Assembly (NCBI RefSeq): GCF_049999945.1 | Contig: NZ_JBLYUB010000007.1 | Location: 124,001 to 188,000 of the forward strand | Direction: 5' to 3' | Length of the DNA: 64,000 nucleotides | DNA from: Planosporangium spinosum | GTDB taxonomy: Bacteria > Actinomycetota > Actinomycetes > Mycobacteriales > Micromonosporaceae | Made by a program: the position numbers and the translations under genes | Shown: positions 24,646 to 32,286 of the stretch, in pieces | How positions within the stretch are numbered: position 1 is the first letter of the stretch | Layout: each line of letters starts with the position of its first letter | Notes under the pieces: generated by a model | Database searches by the model: none | What the model was told of the DNA's origin: nothing | The model's input: the letters and a program-made list of their open reading frames with translations, nothing else

Positions 24646-24790
24646 CGGGCAACCTCCGTACGGTCGACGCCAACTCCTCGCGACCCCCTGTGCGTGCGGT
24701 GACCCCCGTGGCGTCAGTCGTACCGCAGGGGTGCGACGGTTCGGGGGTGGCGCGGCGCCCGACGCGGCCGACCGGACCGGCGCTTCGTAG

Positions 24791-24836
24791 ATCTTGGAAA
24801 GTTGGGCACCGGTATTGGTGCCTAACTTTCCAAGAT
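24791..24836. repeat. Long perfect hairpin, copy F of the palindrome set
   Basis: 20-bp arms (24791-24810 and 24817-24836), fully paired as RNA with one G-U, around the loop GGTATT. The arm begins ATCTTGGAAAGTT. It lies in the 496-bp gap between the XRE and metF genes and ends neither gene directly. Confidence 0.75.
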
Positions 24837-24943
24837 TGGGAAAGTGGCGCCGTGGCCAGGCGCCCGGGCGGCCCGCGCCGGAGATCCAGCCACCGCCGTG
24901 GCCGTAGTGGGGCGGAACCTGCGCGGTGCCCCGGTCGGTGCGG

Positions 24944-25042
24944 GGCACGGTGCGCGCGGCTGTGCGGCTCCTCAACGAGCGCGGCCTGGTACGCACCCGG
25001 CAGGGTCGGGACACCTTCGTGCTGCCGCCGGAATGCCACTGA
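24944..25042 (+). pseudogene. Remnant of a GntR-family winged helix
   Basis: The frame 24944-25042 ends in TGA and reads TVRAAVRLLNERGLV then TRQGRDTFVLPP, which is the recognition helix and wing of a GntR regulator. The upstream half of the domain is absent or out of frame, and no start codon with a ribosome site fits. It is best read as a decayed gene fragment. The rest of the 24646-25141 gap holds hairpin F and the metF promoter. Confidence 0.5.
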
Positions 25043-25129
25043 AGCCGTCCGACCCGTACCCGACGGTCCGCGTCGCAGATCACGTGGCCATTTGTCGGGA
25101 CAACGACGACCGTTACCGGTTCACCTGGG

Positions 25130-25135
25130 TAAAGT
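25130..25135 (+). promoter_or_regulatory. -10 box TAAAGT, leaderless metF promoter
   Basis: TAAAGT, 6 nt, then GTG 25142. No ribosome site is present. Confidence 0.5.
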
Positions 25136-25141
25136 CCCAGC

Positions 25142-26062
25142 GTGGCACTCGGACTCCCCTCGGTGATGCCCGGCGAGAGACCGGCGATCGGTGACCTGGT
25201 GCGCTCGTCCGGGCCAACGTTCTCGTTCGAGTTCTTCCCGCCCAAGACCGCCGAGGGCGAGCGGCTGCTCTGGCAGGCCATCCGCGAGCTGGAGTCGCTG
25301 CGGCCGTCGTTCGTGTCCATCACCTACGGCGCGGGCGGCTCCACCCGGGACACCACGATCGCGGTGACCGAGCGGATCGCGACCGAGACCACCCTGCTGC
25401 CGATGGCGCACCTGACCGCGGTCAACCACTCGGTCGCCGAGCTGCGCCGGGTCATCGGCAACTACGCCGAGGCCGGCATCCACAACGTCCTGGCGCTGCG
25501 CGGCGACCCGCCCGGCGACCCGCAGGCGGACTGGGTGGCCCACCCCGAGGGCCTGCGCCACGCCAGCGAGCTGGTCGAGCTGGTACGGCACAGCGGCGAC
25601 TTCTGCGTCGGGGTGGCCGCGTTTCCGGAGAAGCACCCGCGCTCGCCCGACTTCGACACTGACGTGGACTACTTCGTCCGCAAGTGCCGCGCCGGCGCGG
25701 ACTTCGCCATCACCCAGTTCTTCTTCCGCTGGCAGGACTGGGCCCGGCTGCGCGACGCGGTGACCGCGCGCGGCTGCGATGTACCGATCATCCCCGGAGT
25801 CATGCCGGTCACCAGCGTCCGCAACATCGAGCGGATGGCGCAGCTGTCCGGCGCGGCCTTCCCGGCCGACCTGGCCGAGCGGCTGCACGCCGTCGCCGAC
25901 GACGCGGCGGCGGTGCGGGAGATCGGCGTCGAGGTGGCCACCGAGCTGTGCGAGCGGCTGCTGGCCGAGGGCGCGCCGGGAATCCACTTCATCACCCTCA
26001 ACCGGTCGACGGCGACCAGGGAGATCTGGCAGAACCTCGGGGCGCGCACCCCGGCCGGATGA
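25142..26062 (+). CDS. metF: Methylenetetrahydrofolate reductase
   Basis: 306-aa FAD enzyme reducing 5,10-methylene-THF to 5-methyl-THF for methionine synthesis. MetF motifs are FSFEFFPPKTAEGE, VSITYGAGGSTRD, HLTAVNHS, LALRGDPPGD, AAFPEKHP, FFFRWQDW and PGVMPVTS. In M. tuberculosis the same neighbourhood holds Rv2172c, a divergent MTHFR; this protein is the classical type. GTG 25142 is 6 nt after a -10 box. Its stop overlaps the start of the CDP-alcohol phosphotransferase-like gene (ATGA). Confidence 0.95.
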   Translation: MALGLPSVMPGERPAIGDLVRSSGPTFSFEFFPPKTAEGERLLWQAIRELESLRPSFVSITYGAGGSTRDTTIAVTERIATETTLLPMAHLTAVNHSVAELRRVIGNYAEAGIHNVLALRGDPPGDPQADWVAHPEGLRHASELVELVRHSGDFCVGVAAFPEKHPRSPDFDTDVDYFVRKCRAGADFAITQFFFRWQDWARLRDAVTARGCDVPIIPGVMPVTSVRNIERMAQLSGAAFPADLAERLHAVADDAAAVREIGVEVATELCERLLAEGAPGIHFITLNRSTATREIWQNLGARTPAG

Positions 26063-26706
26063 AGACCTGGGACGAGTACGCGGCGGACTGGCGCGACCTG
26101 CACGGCGGGTACGACCCCCGGACCGGTTCGCCGTTCGTGCGGGGCTGGCTGCGGATCGCGTACACCTCCGGTCGTGCCGCGGCCCGGCTCGGCGCCACGC
26201 CGGCCGTGGTCACCGGTGTCGGGCTGGCGCTGTCGGCCGGGGTACCCGTCGCGGTGTGGCGCGCGCCCGGCGGCGCGCTGCTCGGCGCGGCGCTGGTGCT
26301 GCTGTCCGCCGTCGCGGACTCGGCCGACGGCGCGGTCGCGGTGCTGACCGCCCGCGCGTCCCGCCTGGGGCAGGCGTACGACGGGCTGGCCGACCGGGTC
26401 GGCGAGGCGTGCTGGCTGGTGGCGCTGTGGCTGCTGGGCGTGCCCGGCTGGCTGCTGCTCGCCTGCGGTGGCCTCTCCTGGCTGCACGAGTACCTGCGGG
26501 CGATGGGACGGGCGGCGGGCATGGCCGAGATCGGGGCGGTGACGGTCGCCGAGCGGCCCACCCGGATCATCCTGGTCGTGGCGGCCCTGCTGGTGGGCGG
26601 GTTCACCACGGGTACGGCCGTGGTCGTGGTGGTCGGCGTCTGGGCGGTCCTGGCGGCGGTCGGCTTCGGCCAGCTCCTCGTCACGGTCCGCGCGAAACTC
26701 CGCTGA
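26059..26706 (+). CDS. CDP-alcohol phosphatidyltransferase-like membrane protein
   Basis: 215 aa with about five hydrophobic helices. The family motif is recognisable in DSADGAVAVLTARASRLGQAYDGLAD: D-x2-DG-x2-A, then G-x3-D-x3-D, giving all four metal Asp residues. However the conserved Arg after the Ala is Val here, so activity or substrate may differ. Members join a CDP-activated alcohol to a second alcohol to make phospholipid headgroups. It is translationally coupled to metF but has no evident shared pathway. Five 25-bp tandem repeats follow its stop. Confidence 0.8.
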   Translation: MKTWDEYAADWRDLHGGYDPRTGSPFVRGWLRIAYTSGRAAARLGATPAVVTGVGLALSAGVPVAVWRAPGGALLGAALVLLSAVADSADGAVAVLTARASRLGQAYDGLADRVGEACWLVALWLLGVPGWLLLACGGLSWLHEYLRAMGRAAGMAEIGAVTVAERPTRIILVVAALLVGGFTTGTAVVVVVGVWAVLAAVGFGQLLVTVRAKLR

Positions 26707-26720
26707 GCCGGGCCGGGCCC

Positions 26721-26845
26721 GCACCACGCCGAGCCGGCCCAGGTCGCACCACGCCGAGCCGGCCCAGGTCGCACCACGCCGAGCCGGCCCAGGTCGCACT
26801 ACGCCGAGCCGGCCCAGGCCGCACTACGCCGAGCCGACCTGGGCC
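26721..26845. repeat. Five 25-bp tandem repeats between convergent genes
   Basis: Units start at 26721, 26746, 26771, 26796 and 26821; the first three are identical and the last two drift. The stop codon and last codons of the CrtI-like gene lie in unit five, so the array has grown up to that gene's end. It may also act as a termination region. Confidence 0.85.
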
Positions 26846-28302
26846 GCCACGATCTTCGCCGACAGCATCACCATCGGCAGGCCGCCGCCGGGGTGCACCG
26901 ACCCGCCGACGAGGAACAGCCCGCGCACCGGCCCCCGGTTGCCGGGTCGGCGCAGGCCGGCGAGCCCGTGCGCGGGCGTACCGTAGATCGCCCCGCCCGG
27001 CGACGCGGTCATCGCCGCCAGGTGGGCCGGGGTCAGCACGTCGCGGAACAGCACCCGGTCGCGTACCTCCACGCCCCGGGCGGCGAGCAGGTCGAGGACA
27101 TGGTCGGCGTACCGAGCCGCGACGCCGGGGCGGGTCCAGTCGACGCCCGCCGCGTTGTCGCCCTGCGGCGCCGCGTTGACCAGGACGAACCATGCCTCGT
27201 GGCCGTCCGGGCGGACCAGCGGGTCGTCGGCGACCGTGACGAAGACCGCCGGGTCGCGGGCCGGCCGCGCCGGTACGCCCCGGCGCGGATGGCCGAAGAC
27301 GTCGTCGAACTCGCCGTCGTAGTCCCGCGGGAACAGCACCGTGTGGTGGGCCAGGCCGGGGGTACGCCCGCGCACGCCGAGCAGCAGGACGAAGCCGGCG
27401 AGACTGCGCTCGCGCAGCCGGGCCGCCCGGCGCCGGTCGGGCAGCAGGTCCCGGTACACCTCCAGGGCGTCGGCGTTGGCCACGACGACGTCGGCGCGCA
27501 CGTACCCACCGTCGGCCAGCCGTACTCCGTGCACCCGGCCGCCGGCGGCGTCGATCTCCGCCACCGGGGCGCCGGTGCGCACCGTCACACCGAGGACGTC
27601 GCAGCGGGCCAGCAGGGCGTCGGCCAGGGTGGCCAGGCCCCCGCGCAGGTACCAGCCGCCGTAGCGCATCTCGGCGTACGGGATGGCCAGCAGCGCGGCC
27701 GGCGCGCGGCGCGGGTCGGCACCGGAGTAGGTGGCGTACCGTTCCAGCAGGGTGCGCAGCCGCGGGTCGGACAGGTACCGGCGGCCGGCGCTCCGGACGG
27801 TCTGCCCCGGCCCGATCGCGGCCAGGTCGCCGACCCGCCAGGCCAGCCGGGACAGTCCCAGGGTGGAGCGGGCCGGGGCGGTGAGCACGTGCCGCCAGGA
27901 CGCCTCCCACACCCGCTCGGCGCGCCGCCACAGCCGCCGCCACTCGTCGGCCGACCGCTCGCCCAGGGCGTCCGCGATGCGACGGGCGAACTCCGCCTGG
28001 TCGCGACACGAGTCGAGGACCGTACCGTCGGCGAAGCGGTGGCGCACGATGGGGTCCAGCTCGACGAGGTGCCCGGCCAGGTCGTCGCCGAGCAGGTCGG
28101 ACAGCACGTGCGGCAGGGTGAGCAGGCTCGGGCCGGTGTCGAAGCGGAACTCACCGGCGCGGGTCCGGCGGACGTGCCGGCCCAGCTTGCCGCCGACGGC
28201 GGCGGCGCGCTCGTACACGGTGACCCGGTGGCCCGCCGCCGCGAGCCGCGCCGCTGCCGCGAGGCCCCCGATGCCGGCGCCGACCACCACGACCTCGCTC
28301 AT
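26824..28302 (-). CDS. Phytoene desaturase-family carotenoid oxidoreductase (CrtI/CrtD-like)
   Basis: 492-aa FAD-dependent desaturase. It has N-terminal dinucleotide motif VVVVGAGIGGLAAAARLAAAGH, GKLGRH, FRFDTGPSLLT and the C-terminal family signature LFLVGGSVHPGGGLPMVMLSAKI. Next to CruF- and CruG-like genes, the most likely role is the 3',4'-desaturation (CrtD) of a hydrated carotenoid end rather than desaturation of phytoene itself, but the two cannot be separated by eye. It is the last gene of the minus-strand operon; ATG 28302 overlaps the cruG stop. Confidence 0.85.
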   Translation of the reverse strand: MSEVVVVGAGIGGLAAAARLAAAGHRVTVYERAAAVGGKLGRHVRRTRAGEFRFDTGPSLLTLPHVLSDLLGDDLAGHLVELDPIVRHRFADGTVLDSCRDQAEFARRIADALGERSADEWRRLWRRAERVWEASWRHVLTAPARSTLGLSRLAWRVGDLAAIGPGQTVRSAGRRYLSDPRLRTLLERYATYSGADPRRAPAALLAIPYAEMRYGGWYLRGGLATLADALLARCDVLGVTVRTGAPVAEIDAAGGRVHGVRLADGGYVRADVVVANADALEVYRDLLPDRRRAARLRERSLAGFVLLLGVRGRTPGLAHHTVLFPRDYDGEFDDVFGHPRRGVPARPARDPAVFVTVADDPLVRPDGHEAWFVLVNAAPQGDNAAGVDWTRPGVAARYADHVLDLLAARGVEVRDRVLFRDVLTPAHLAAMTASPGGAIYGTPAHGLAGLRRPGNRGPVRGLFLVGGSVHPGGGLPMVMLSAKIVAAQVGSA

Positions 28303-29450
28303 GCGCCCACCGTCGTCGACGGCTCGACCGGCCGGCCCTTCCAGCGCAGCCCGCCCCGGCGGCGGCGCCGGAACGACACCACGACCAGGAAGGCGAAGGC
28401 CAGGACCGACACCGGGTGGGCCAGCGCGTCGGGGAACGGGCGGCCGCCGGTGGCGCGGGCGGCGACCATCCGGCCGGCGACGCCGCACAGGTACCCGGCG
28501 AGCCCGGCGAGGGAGCCGGTCAGCATCAGCGCGAACGGCAGCACGTACAGCGCCAGCAGCGCGGACAGGACCGCCGCCGCACCGGCCGGCGAGCCGAACG
28601 ACGCCCACAACGACTTGCCGTACCCGTCCACCAGTTCCCGCCACGACGCGTACATCCGGCACGTCGCGAGCGCCGACCCGTCGGCGAACGCGATCCGCCC
28701 GCCGGACCGCTTGACCGCGCGGGCCAGCTCGATGTCCTCCAGTACCCGGTCACGCACGCCCCCGTGACCGCCGGCCCGCCGGTAGGCGGCGGCCCGCACG
28801 ACGAGGAACTGCCCGCCGGCGGCGGCCAGCGACGGCCGCCGGGACCGCTCCATCGCGCGCAACGGCAGGAAGGTCAGCCAGGACCACTGCAGCAGCGGCT
28901 GCACCAGGGGCTGCCCGACGACCCTCGGGTACGGGGAGACGAGGTCGAACCCGTCCGCGCCGCCGTCGCCGTTCCGGTCACCTTCCCTCTTCCCGTCGCC
29001 TTCGCCGTTCCCGCCATCGACAAGCGCGACGGCGGCGGCGACCGCGTCCGGGGTGAGCACCACGTCGGCGTCGACGAACACCAGGACCTCGGCCTGCGTC
29101 GCGGCGGCGAGCTGGGCACACGCGTGCGGCTTGCCCAGCCAGCCGGGCGGTGGGGGAGCACCGGCCAGCAGCCGTACCCGGTCGCCGGCGACCGCCCGTA
29201 CGAGGGCGGGTGTCCCGTCGGTGGAGCCGTCGTCGAGGACGACGATCTCCAGGTGCGGTACGCCCCGCTGCGCCAGCAGCGCGCGCAGGCACGGCTCGAC
29301 CCGGTGCGCCTCGTCGCGCAGCGGCAGGAGAACGGCGACCGACCGGTCGGTGCCGGCCGGCCGGGGCGCCGGCCGGCGCAGCAGCGCGGCGTTGACGAGG
29401 GTGTGCGCGGTCAACGCGGCGACGGCGGCTGCGAGCGCGAGCGCGATCAC
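28299..29450 (-). CDS. cruG: CruG-like carotenoid glycosyltransferase (GT2)
   Basis: 383-aa membrane glycosyltransferase. An N-terminal helix precedes the GT2 catalytic fold: VAVLLPLRDEAHRVEPCLRAL, EIVVLDDGSTDGTPALV, VFVDADVVLTP (the DxD) and LEDIELARAVKRSGG. Two C-terminal helices end in an Arg-rich tail. Family members with CruF attach a sugar to the 2'-hydroxyl of monocyclic carotenoids. A run rich in Gly, Asp, Lys and Arg (GGNGEGDGKREGDRNGDGG) is inserted near residue 150, probably a low-complexity expansion. GTG 29450 overlaps the cruF stop. Confidence 0.82.
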   Translation of the reverse strand: MIALALAAAVAALTAHTLVNAALLRRPAPRPAGTDRSVAVLLPLRDEAHRVEPCLRALLAQRGVPHLEIVVLDDGSTDGTPALVRAVAGDRVRLLAGAPPPPGWLGKPHACAQLAAATQAEVLVFVDADVVLTPDAVAAAVALVDGGNGEGDGKREGDRNGDGGADGFDLVSPYPRVVGQPLVQPLLQWSWLTFLPLRAMERSRRPSLAAAGGQFLVVRAAAYRRAGGHGGVRDRVLEDIELARAVKRSGGRIAFADGSALATCRMYASWRELVDGYGKSLWASFGSPAGAAAVLSALLALYVLPFALMLTGSLAGLAGYLCGVAGRMVAARATGGRPFPDALAHPVSVLAFAFLVVVSFRRRRRGGLRWKGRPVEPSTTVGA

Positions 29451-30304
29451 GTCGCCACCCGGTGCGGTTCCGATCGTGCCGCCGGGTGCCGGGGTGGCCG
29501 GGAGCGGCCGCGCCACAGGGCCACCGCCAGGGGGACGGCCACCGACCCCATGCCGAGCGCGCCCCACGCCGCCGACGCCGGCAGGTCCAGGAACACCGCG
29601 TGCGCCAGCACGCCGGAGGCGTACGTCCACAGGTACAGCACGTACATCGGCGCGTCCACCCCCGGCCGGCGGGTGCCCGCAGCGGCCGCGAGCAGCGCCA
29701 GGACGGCCGCCAGCAGCGCCATCAGGATGACGGCGACGAGCAGCCACCCCAGGTAGTTGGTGAGCGGGATGCCGGGTACGCCGGGCAGCGCCGGCCGCGG
29801 GTCGCGCCACCGCCAGTACCCTTCGGCGACCATCTGCGGGTCGAGGAACAGGTCCCAGGTGGCCAGGGCGAGCCCGGCGAGCGGTACCCGCAGCGGCACC
29901 GGGGCCACGAGCCGGCCCGCCGCCAGCCATGCCGGCCACGCCATCCAGGTCCACGCGAGCGGGATCACCAGCGGTACCCCGAACAGCGTGAACCCCAGCG
30001 CGTCGCCGTAGGAGTAGGTGCCGAACGGGACACCGGTCGCCACCCCGAGCGCCTCGACGGTCAGGCCGCCGCCGGCGGTGACGGCCACCAGCGCGACGGC
30101 GGTCCGCCGTCCCCGGCTGGCCGCGGCGTGGGCGACCGAGACGGCGAACCCGAGCAGCACGGTCAGCACGGTGAGCCGCGCCCGGGTCGCGCCGTCGACC
30201 AGCGGGTACCCGATCTCGGCGACCACCAGCGCGGCCAGACCGGCCCACCGGAGATTCACACCGGCGGGGGATCTCCGAACGTTCACGTCGGCACGGGGGT
30301 TCAC
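29447..30304 (-). CDS. cruF: CruF-like carotenoid 1',2'-hydratase
   Basis: About 285-aa polytopic membrane protein with seven or so helices. Conserved stretches are VEALGVATGVPFGTYSYGDALG, PLVIPLAWTWMAWPAW, ATWDLFLDPQMVAEGYWRW and GIPLTNYLGWLLV, as in CruF/DUF422 proteins that hydrate the psi end of carotenoids. The start is uncertain: GTG 30304 leaves a 16-bp gap to the GNAT gene, while GTG 30286 and 30259 are also in frame; none has a strong ribosome site. Its product should be the acceptor for CruG. Confidence 0.82.
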   Translation of the reverse strand: MNPRADVNVRRSPAGVNLRWAGLAALVVAEIGYPLVDGATRARLTVLTVLLGFAVSVAHAAASRGRRTAVALVAVTAGGGLTVEALGVATGVPFGTYSYGDALGFTLFGVPLVIPLAWTWMAWPAWLAAGRLVAPVPLRVPLAGLALATWDLFLDPQMVAEGYWRWRDPRPALPGVPGIPLTNYLGWLLVAVILMALLAAVLALLAAAAGTRRPGVDAPMYVLYLWTYASGVLAHAVFLDLPASAAWGALGMGSVAVPLAVALWRGRSRPPRHPAARSEPHRVAT

Positions 30305-30320
30305 GTCCGACCGCCGGGTC

Positions 30321-30875
30321 TCACGCCGGCACGTGCGCGGGTAGTGGCAGGATCCGGCCCAGGATCCCGAAAGGGCGGTCGTCGCCGGGGAAGTAGAAGT
30401 TGCGCAGGACGTCGACGAAGCCGAACCGGCGGTACAGCCGCCAGGCGCGCGAGATGCTCTCGTCGGCTTCCGGGGTCGACAGCAGCACGGTGTGGTGCGC
30501 GACACCGGACAGCAGCGCGCGCAGTTGCCGCTGGCCGATGCCGTGCCCCTGGGTGGACGGGCGGACGTGCAGCTCCACCAGTTCGAAGCAGTCCGACATC
30601 CACGCCTTGCCGTCGTCGCGGCGCAGCGACGCCCGGATCTGGTCATGCCACCACTGGCCGGGCGTCGAGGTGTACCCGTAGCCGAAGCCGAGCAGCGAAC
30701 CGTCGTCGCCGAGCGTGGCCACGGCCCGGAAACCCGGCCGGCCGGCGTGTGCGGCCACGTACCCGCGGCGGGTCTGCAACAGGTCGGCGTGGTAACCCAT
30801 GGCCGAGCCGTACACCTCGATCACCTCGTCGAGCCGGTGCACCAGGTCGTCGGGCTGCCACGCCACGAGCCTCAT
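30321..30875 (-). CDS. GNAT-family N-acetyltransferase
   Basis: 184 aa. The acetyl-CoA-binding segment ELHVRPSTQGHGIGQRQLRALL, then YRRFGFVDVLRNFYFPGD, are GNAT motifs A and B. MRLVAWQPDDLVHRLDEVIEVYGSAMGY at the start is typical of small-molecule acetyltransferases. It is tightly coupled to the CrtA-like gene (ATGA overlap at 30872-30875) and so is expressed with the carotenoid genes, although no carotenoid step is known to need a GNAT. It might modify the glycoside or be a passenger. Confidence 0.85.
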   Translation of the reverse strand: MRLVAWQPDDLVHRLDEVIEVYGSAMGYHADLLQTRRGYVAAHAGRPGFRAVATLGDDGSLLGFGYGYTSTPGQWWHDQIRASLRRDDGKAWMSDCFELVELHVRPSTQGHGIGQRQLRALLSGVAHHTVLLSTPEADESISRAWRLYRRFGFVDVLRNFYFPGDDRPFGILGRILPLPAHVPA

Positions 30876-31699
30876 CCGCGGTCGTCCCTTCCGTTCCAGC
30901 CGAGCACGTCGCGGTCGCCGTCGACGTCGAGCACCGCGAACCGGGTGAACAGCTCCTCCGCGTACCACCGGCGCAGCGGGGTCGCGGTGACCGCGGCCCG
31001 GTGCTCGGACCGACCGTACGCGAAGCCTACGAGGTCCGTGGTGCTCCGCCACAGGCTGACCGTGCCCTGCCAGCCCAGGGGGGCCTCCCCGATGCCGAAC
31101 GCGGCGAGCAGGCCCGGTGCGGTCGGCAGGGTCGCCGCGACTCCGGGAATCGTCCGCCAGAATGCCACCGCCGCCCGGCCCGGGCGCAGCCGGGCGCGGG
31201 TGAGCACGAGGACCGGGCCGTCGGTCACCGGGCCGTCGGTCACCGGGCCGTCGGTCACCGGGCCGTCGGTCACCGGGCCGTCGGTCACCGGGTCGTCGGT
31301 CACCGGGTCGTCGGTCCGGTCCGGCGGCGGGGCCGGCACCGGGAACGGGTCACGACCGGCCCACGTACCGCGGCTCGTCAGCGGTCGCAGCGTCAGCCGG
31401 CAGTGCGCGGTGGCGAGCCGGGCCCAGGCCCGACCGACCGGCGAGTCGTCGAAGCGGACGGCGGCGGCCGCGTCGTCCCACGCGACGACGGCGGCCCACC
31501 GGGTGGGATCCGCGTTGCCGGGGGAGAACCGGAGATCACGCCCCGTGCCGAGCAGCTTCGCGAACGACACCCCCGGGGTACGGCGCAGCCGGCGCCGGTC
31601 GAGCGCCATCCGCCACAGCGCGCGGGGCAGCGCGGCCGGTGACACCCGCCAGACGTGGAGGGTGACGAGCCCCGCCGAGGCGTCGGGGTATCCGCTCAC
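30872..31699 (-). CDS. CrtA-like (spheroidene monooxygenase family) protein
   Basis: 275 aa resembling spheroidene monooxygenase CrtA. It has an N-terminal TLHVWRVSPAALPRALWRM, then GVSFAKLLGTGRDLRFSPGNADPTRWAAVVAWDD, LTLRPLTSRGTWAGRDPF, VLTRARLRPGRAAVAFWR and a C-terminal IGEAPLGWQGTVSLW, WYAEELFTRFAV. CrtA oxygenates C-2 of acyclic carotenoid ends, which would supply the oxygen that CruG glycosylates. The middle of the protein carries a TDGPV/TDDPV pentapeptide array from seven 15-bp DNA repeats. It overlaps YbaK upstream (GTGA) and GNAT downstream (ATGA). Confidence 0.75.
   Translation of the reverse strand: MSGYPDASAGLVTLHVWRVSPAALPRALWRMALDRRRLRRTPGVSFAKLLGTGRDLRFSPGNADPTRWAAVVAWDDAAAAVRFDDSPVGRAWARLATAHCRLTLRPLTSRGTWAGRDPFPVPAPPPDRTDDPVTDDPVTDGPVTDGPVTDGPVTDGPVTDGPVLVLTRARLRPGRAAVAFWRTIPGVAATLPTAPGLLAAFGIGEAPLGWQGTVSLWRSTTDLVGFAYGRSEHRAAVTATPLRRWYAEELFTRFAVLDVDGDRDVLGWNGRDDRG
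31213..31317. repeat. Seven 15-bp tandem repeats inside the CrtA-like gene
   Basis: Units from 31213, five identical and two with a C-to-T change. In frame, they encode TDGPV or TDDPV. Copy-number change would lengthen or shorten an internal linker without a frameshift. Confidence 0.9.
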
Positions 31700-32193
31700 G
31701 CCACCTCGGCGGGGGTTCCCGACGTCACCCGGACCAGTTCGGCGTAGGTGATCGGGAAGACCGCCTGCGGGATGCCGCCGGCCGCCCATATCTGGTCGTA
31801 GCTTTCCAGCGCGGCGTCCACGAAGGTGCGTACCGGCTTGGGATGGCCCAGCGGTGCCACGCCGCCGATCGGCTGGCCGGTGTGGTTGCGGACGAAGTCG
31901 GGGGTGGCCCGGCGTACCTTCCGCGCGCCCACCAGCCTGGCCAGCTTCGCGGTGTCGACCCGGTGGGCACCGGAGGTCAGGACGAGCAGCGCCTCGCCGT
32001 CGGCGTCGAAGATGAGGGAGTTGGCTATCTGACCGACCTGTACGCCCAGCGCCGCCGCTGCCGCCACTGCCGTATGGACCGCGTCGGGGAGGACCCGCAC
32101 CGTGCTCGGCCGGCCCTCGGCGTCGCGCGCACCCGCCGAGCCGAGCGCGTCCTGTACCGCCTGCGCGTTGGGGTGAAGCTGCATGGATCCCAT
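31696..32193 (-). CDS. YbaK/aminoacyl-tRNA deacylase domain protein
   Basis: 165-aa single-domain editing hydrolase related to YbaK/ProX, which removes misacylated amino acids from tRNA (Cys-tRNAPro for YbaK). The fold is recognised from VQVGQIANSLIFDADGEALLVLTSGAHRVDTAKLA and GQPIGGVAPLGHP, with the catalytic Lys region KLARLVGARKVRRAT. ATG 32193 or 32184 may be the start; neither has a clear ribosome site. It heads the coupled carotenoid operon with no obvious functional link. Confidence 0.88.
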   Translation of the reverse strand: MGSMQLHPNAQAVQDALGSAGARDAEGRPSTVRVLPDAVHTAVAAAAALGVQVGQIANSLIFDADGEALLVLTSGAHRVDTAKLARLVGARKVRRATPDFVRNHTGQPIGGVAPLGHPKPVRTFVDAALESYDQIWAAGGIPQAVFPITYAELVRVTSGTPAEVA

Positions 32194-32286
32194 CTTGGCC
32201 GATGACGCCGGGAAAGGTCGGGCGCGGGGGGTTTTCGGTCGATGCCGGCGCTGCGGGCGCCGCCGGCGTTGTGGGCGCCGCCGGCC

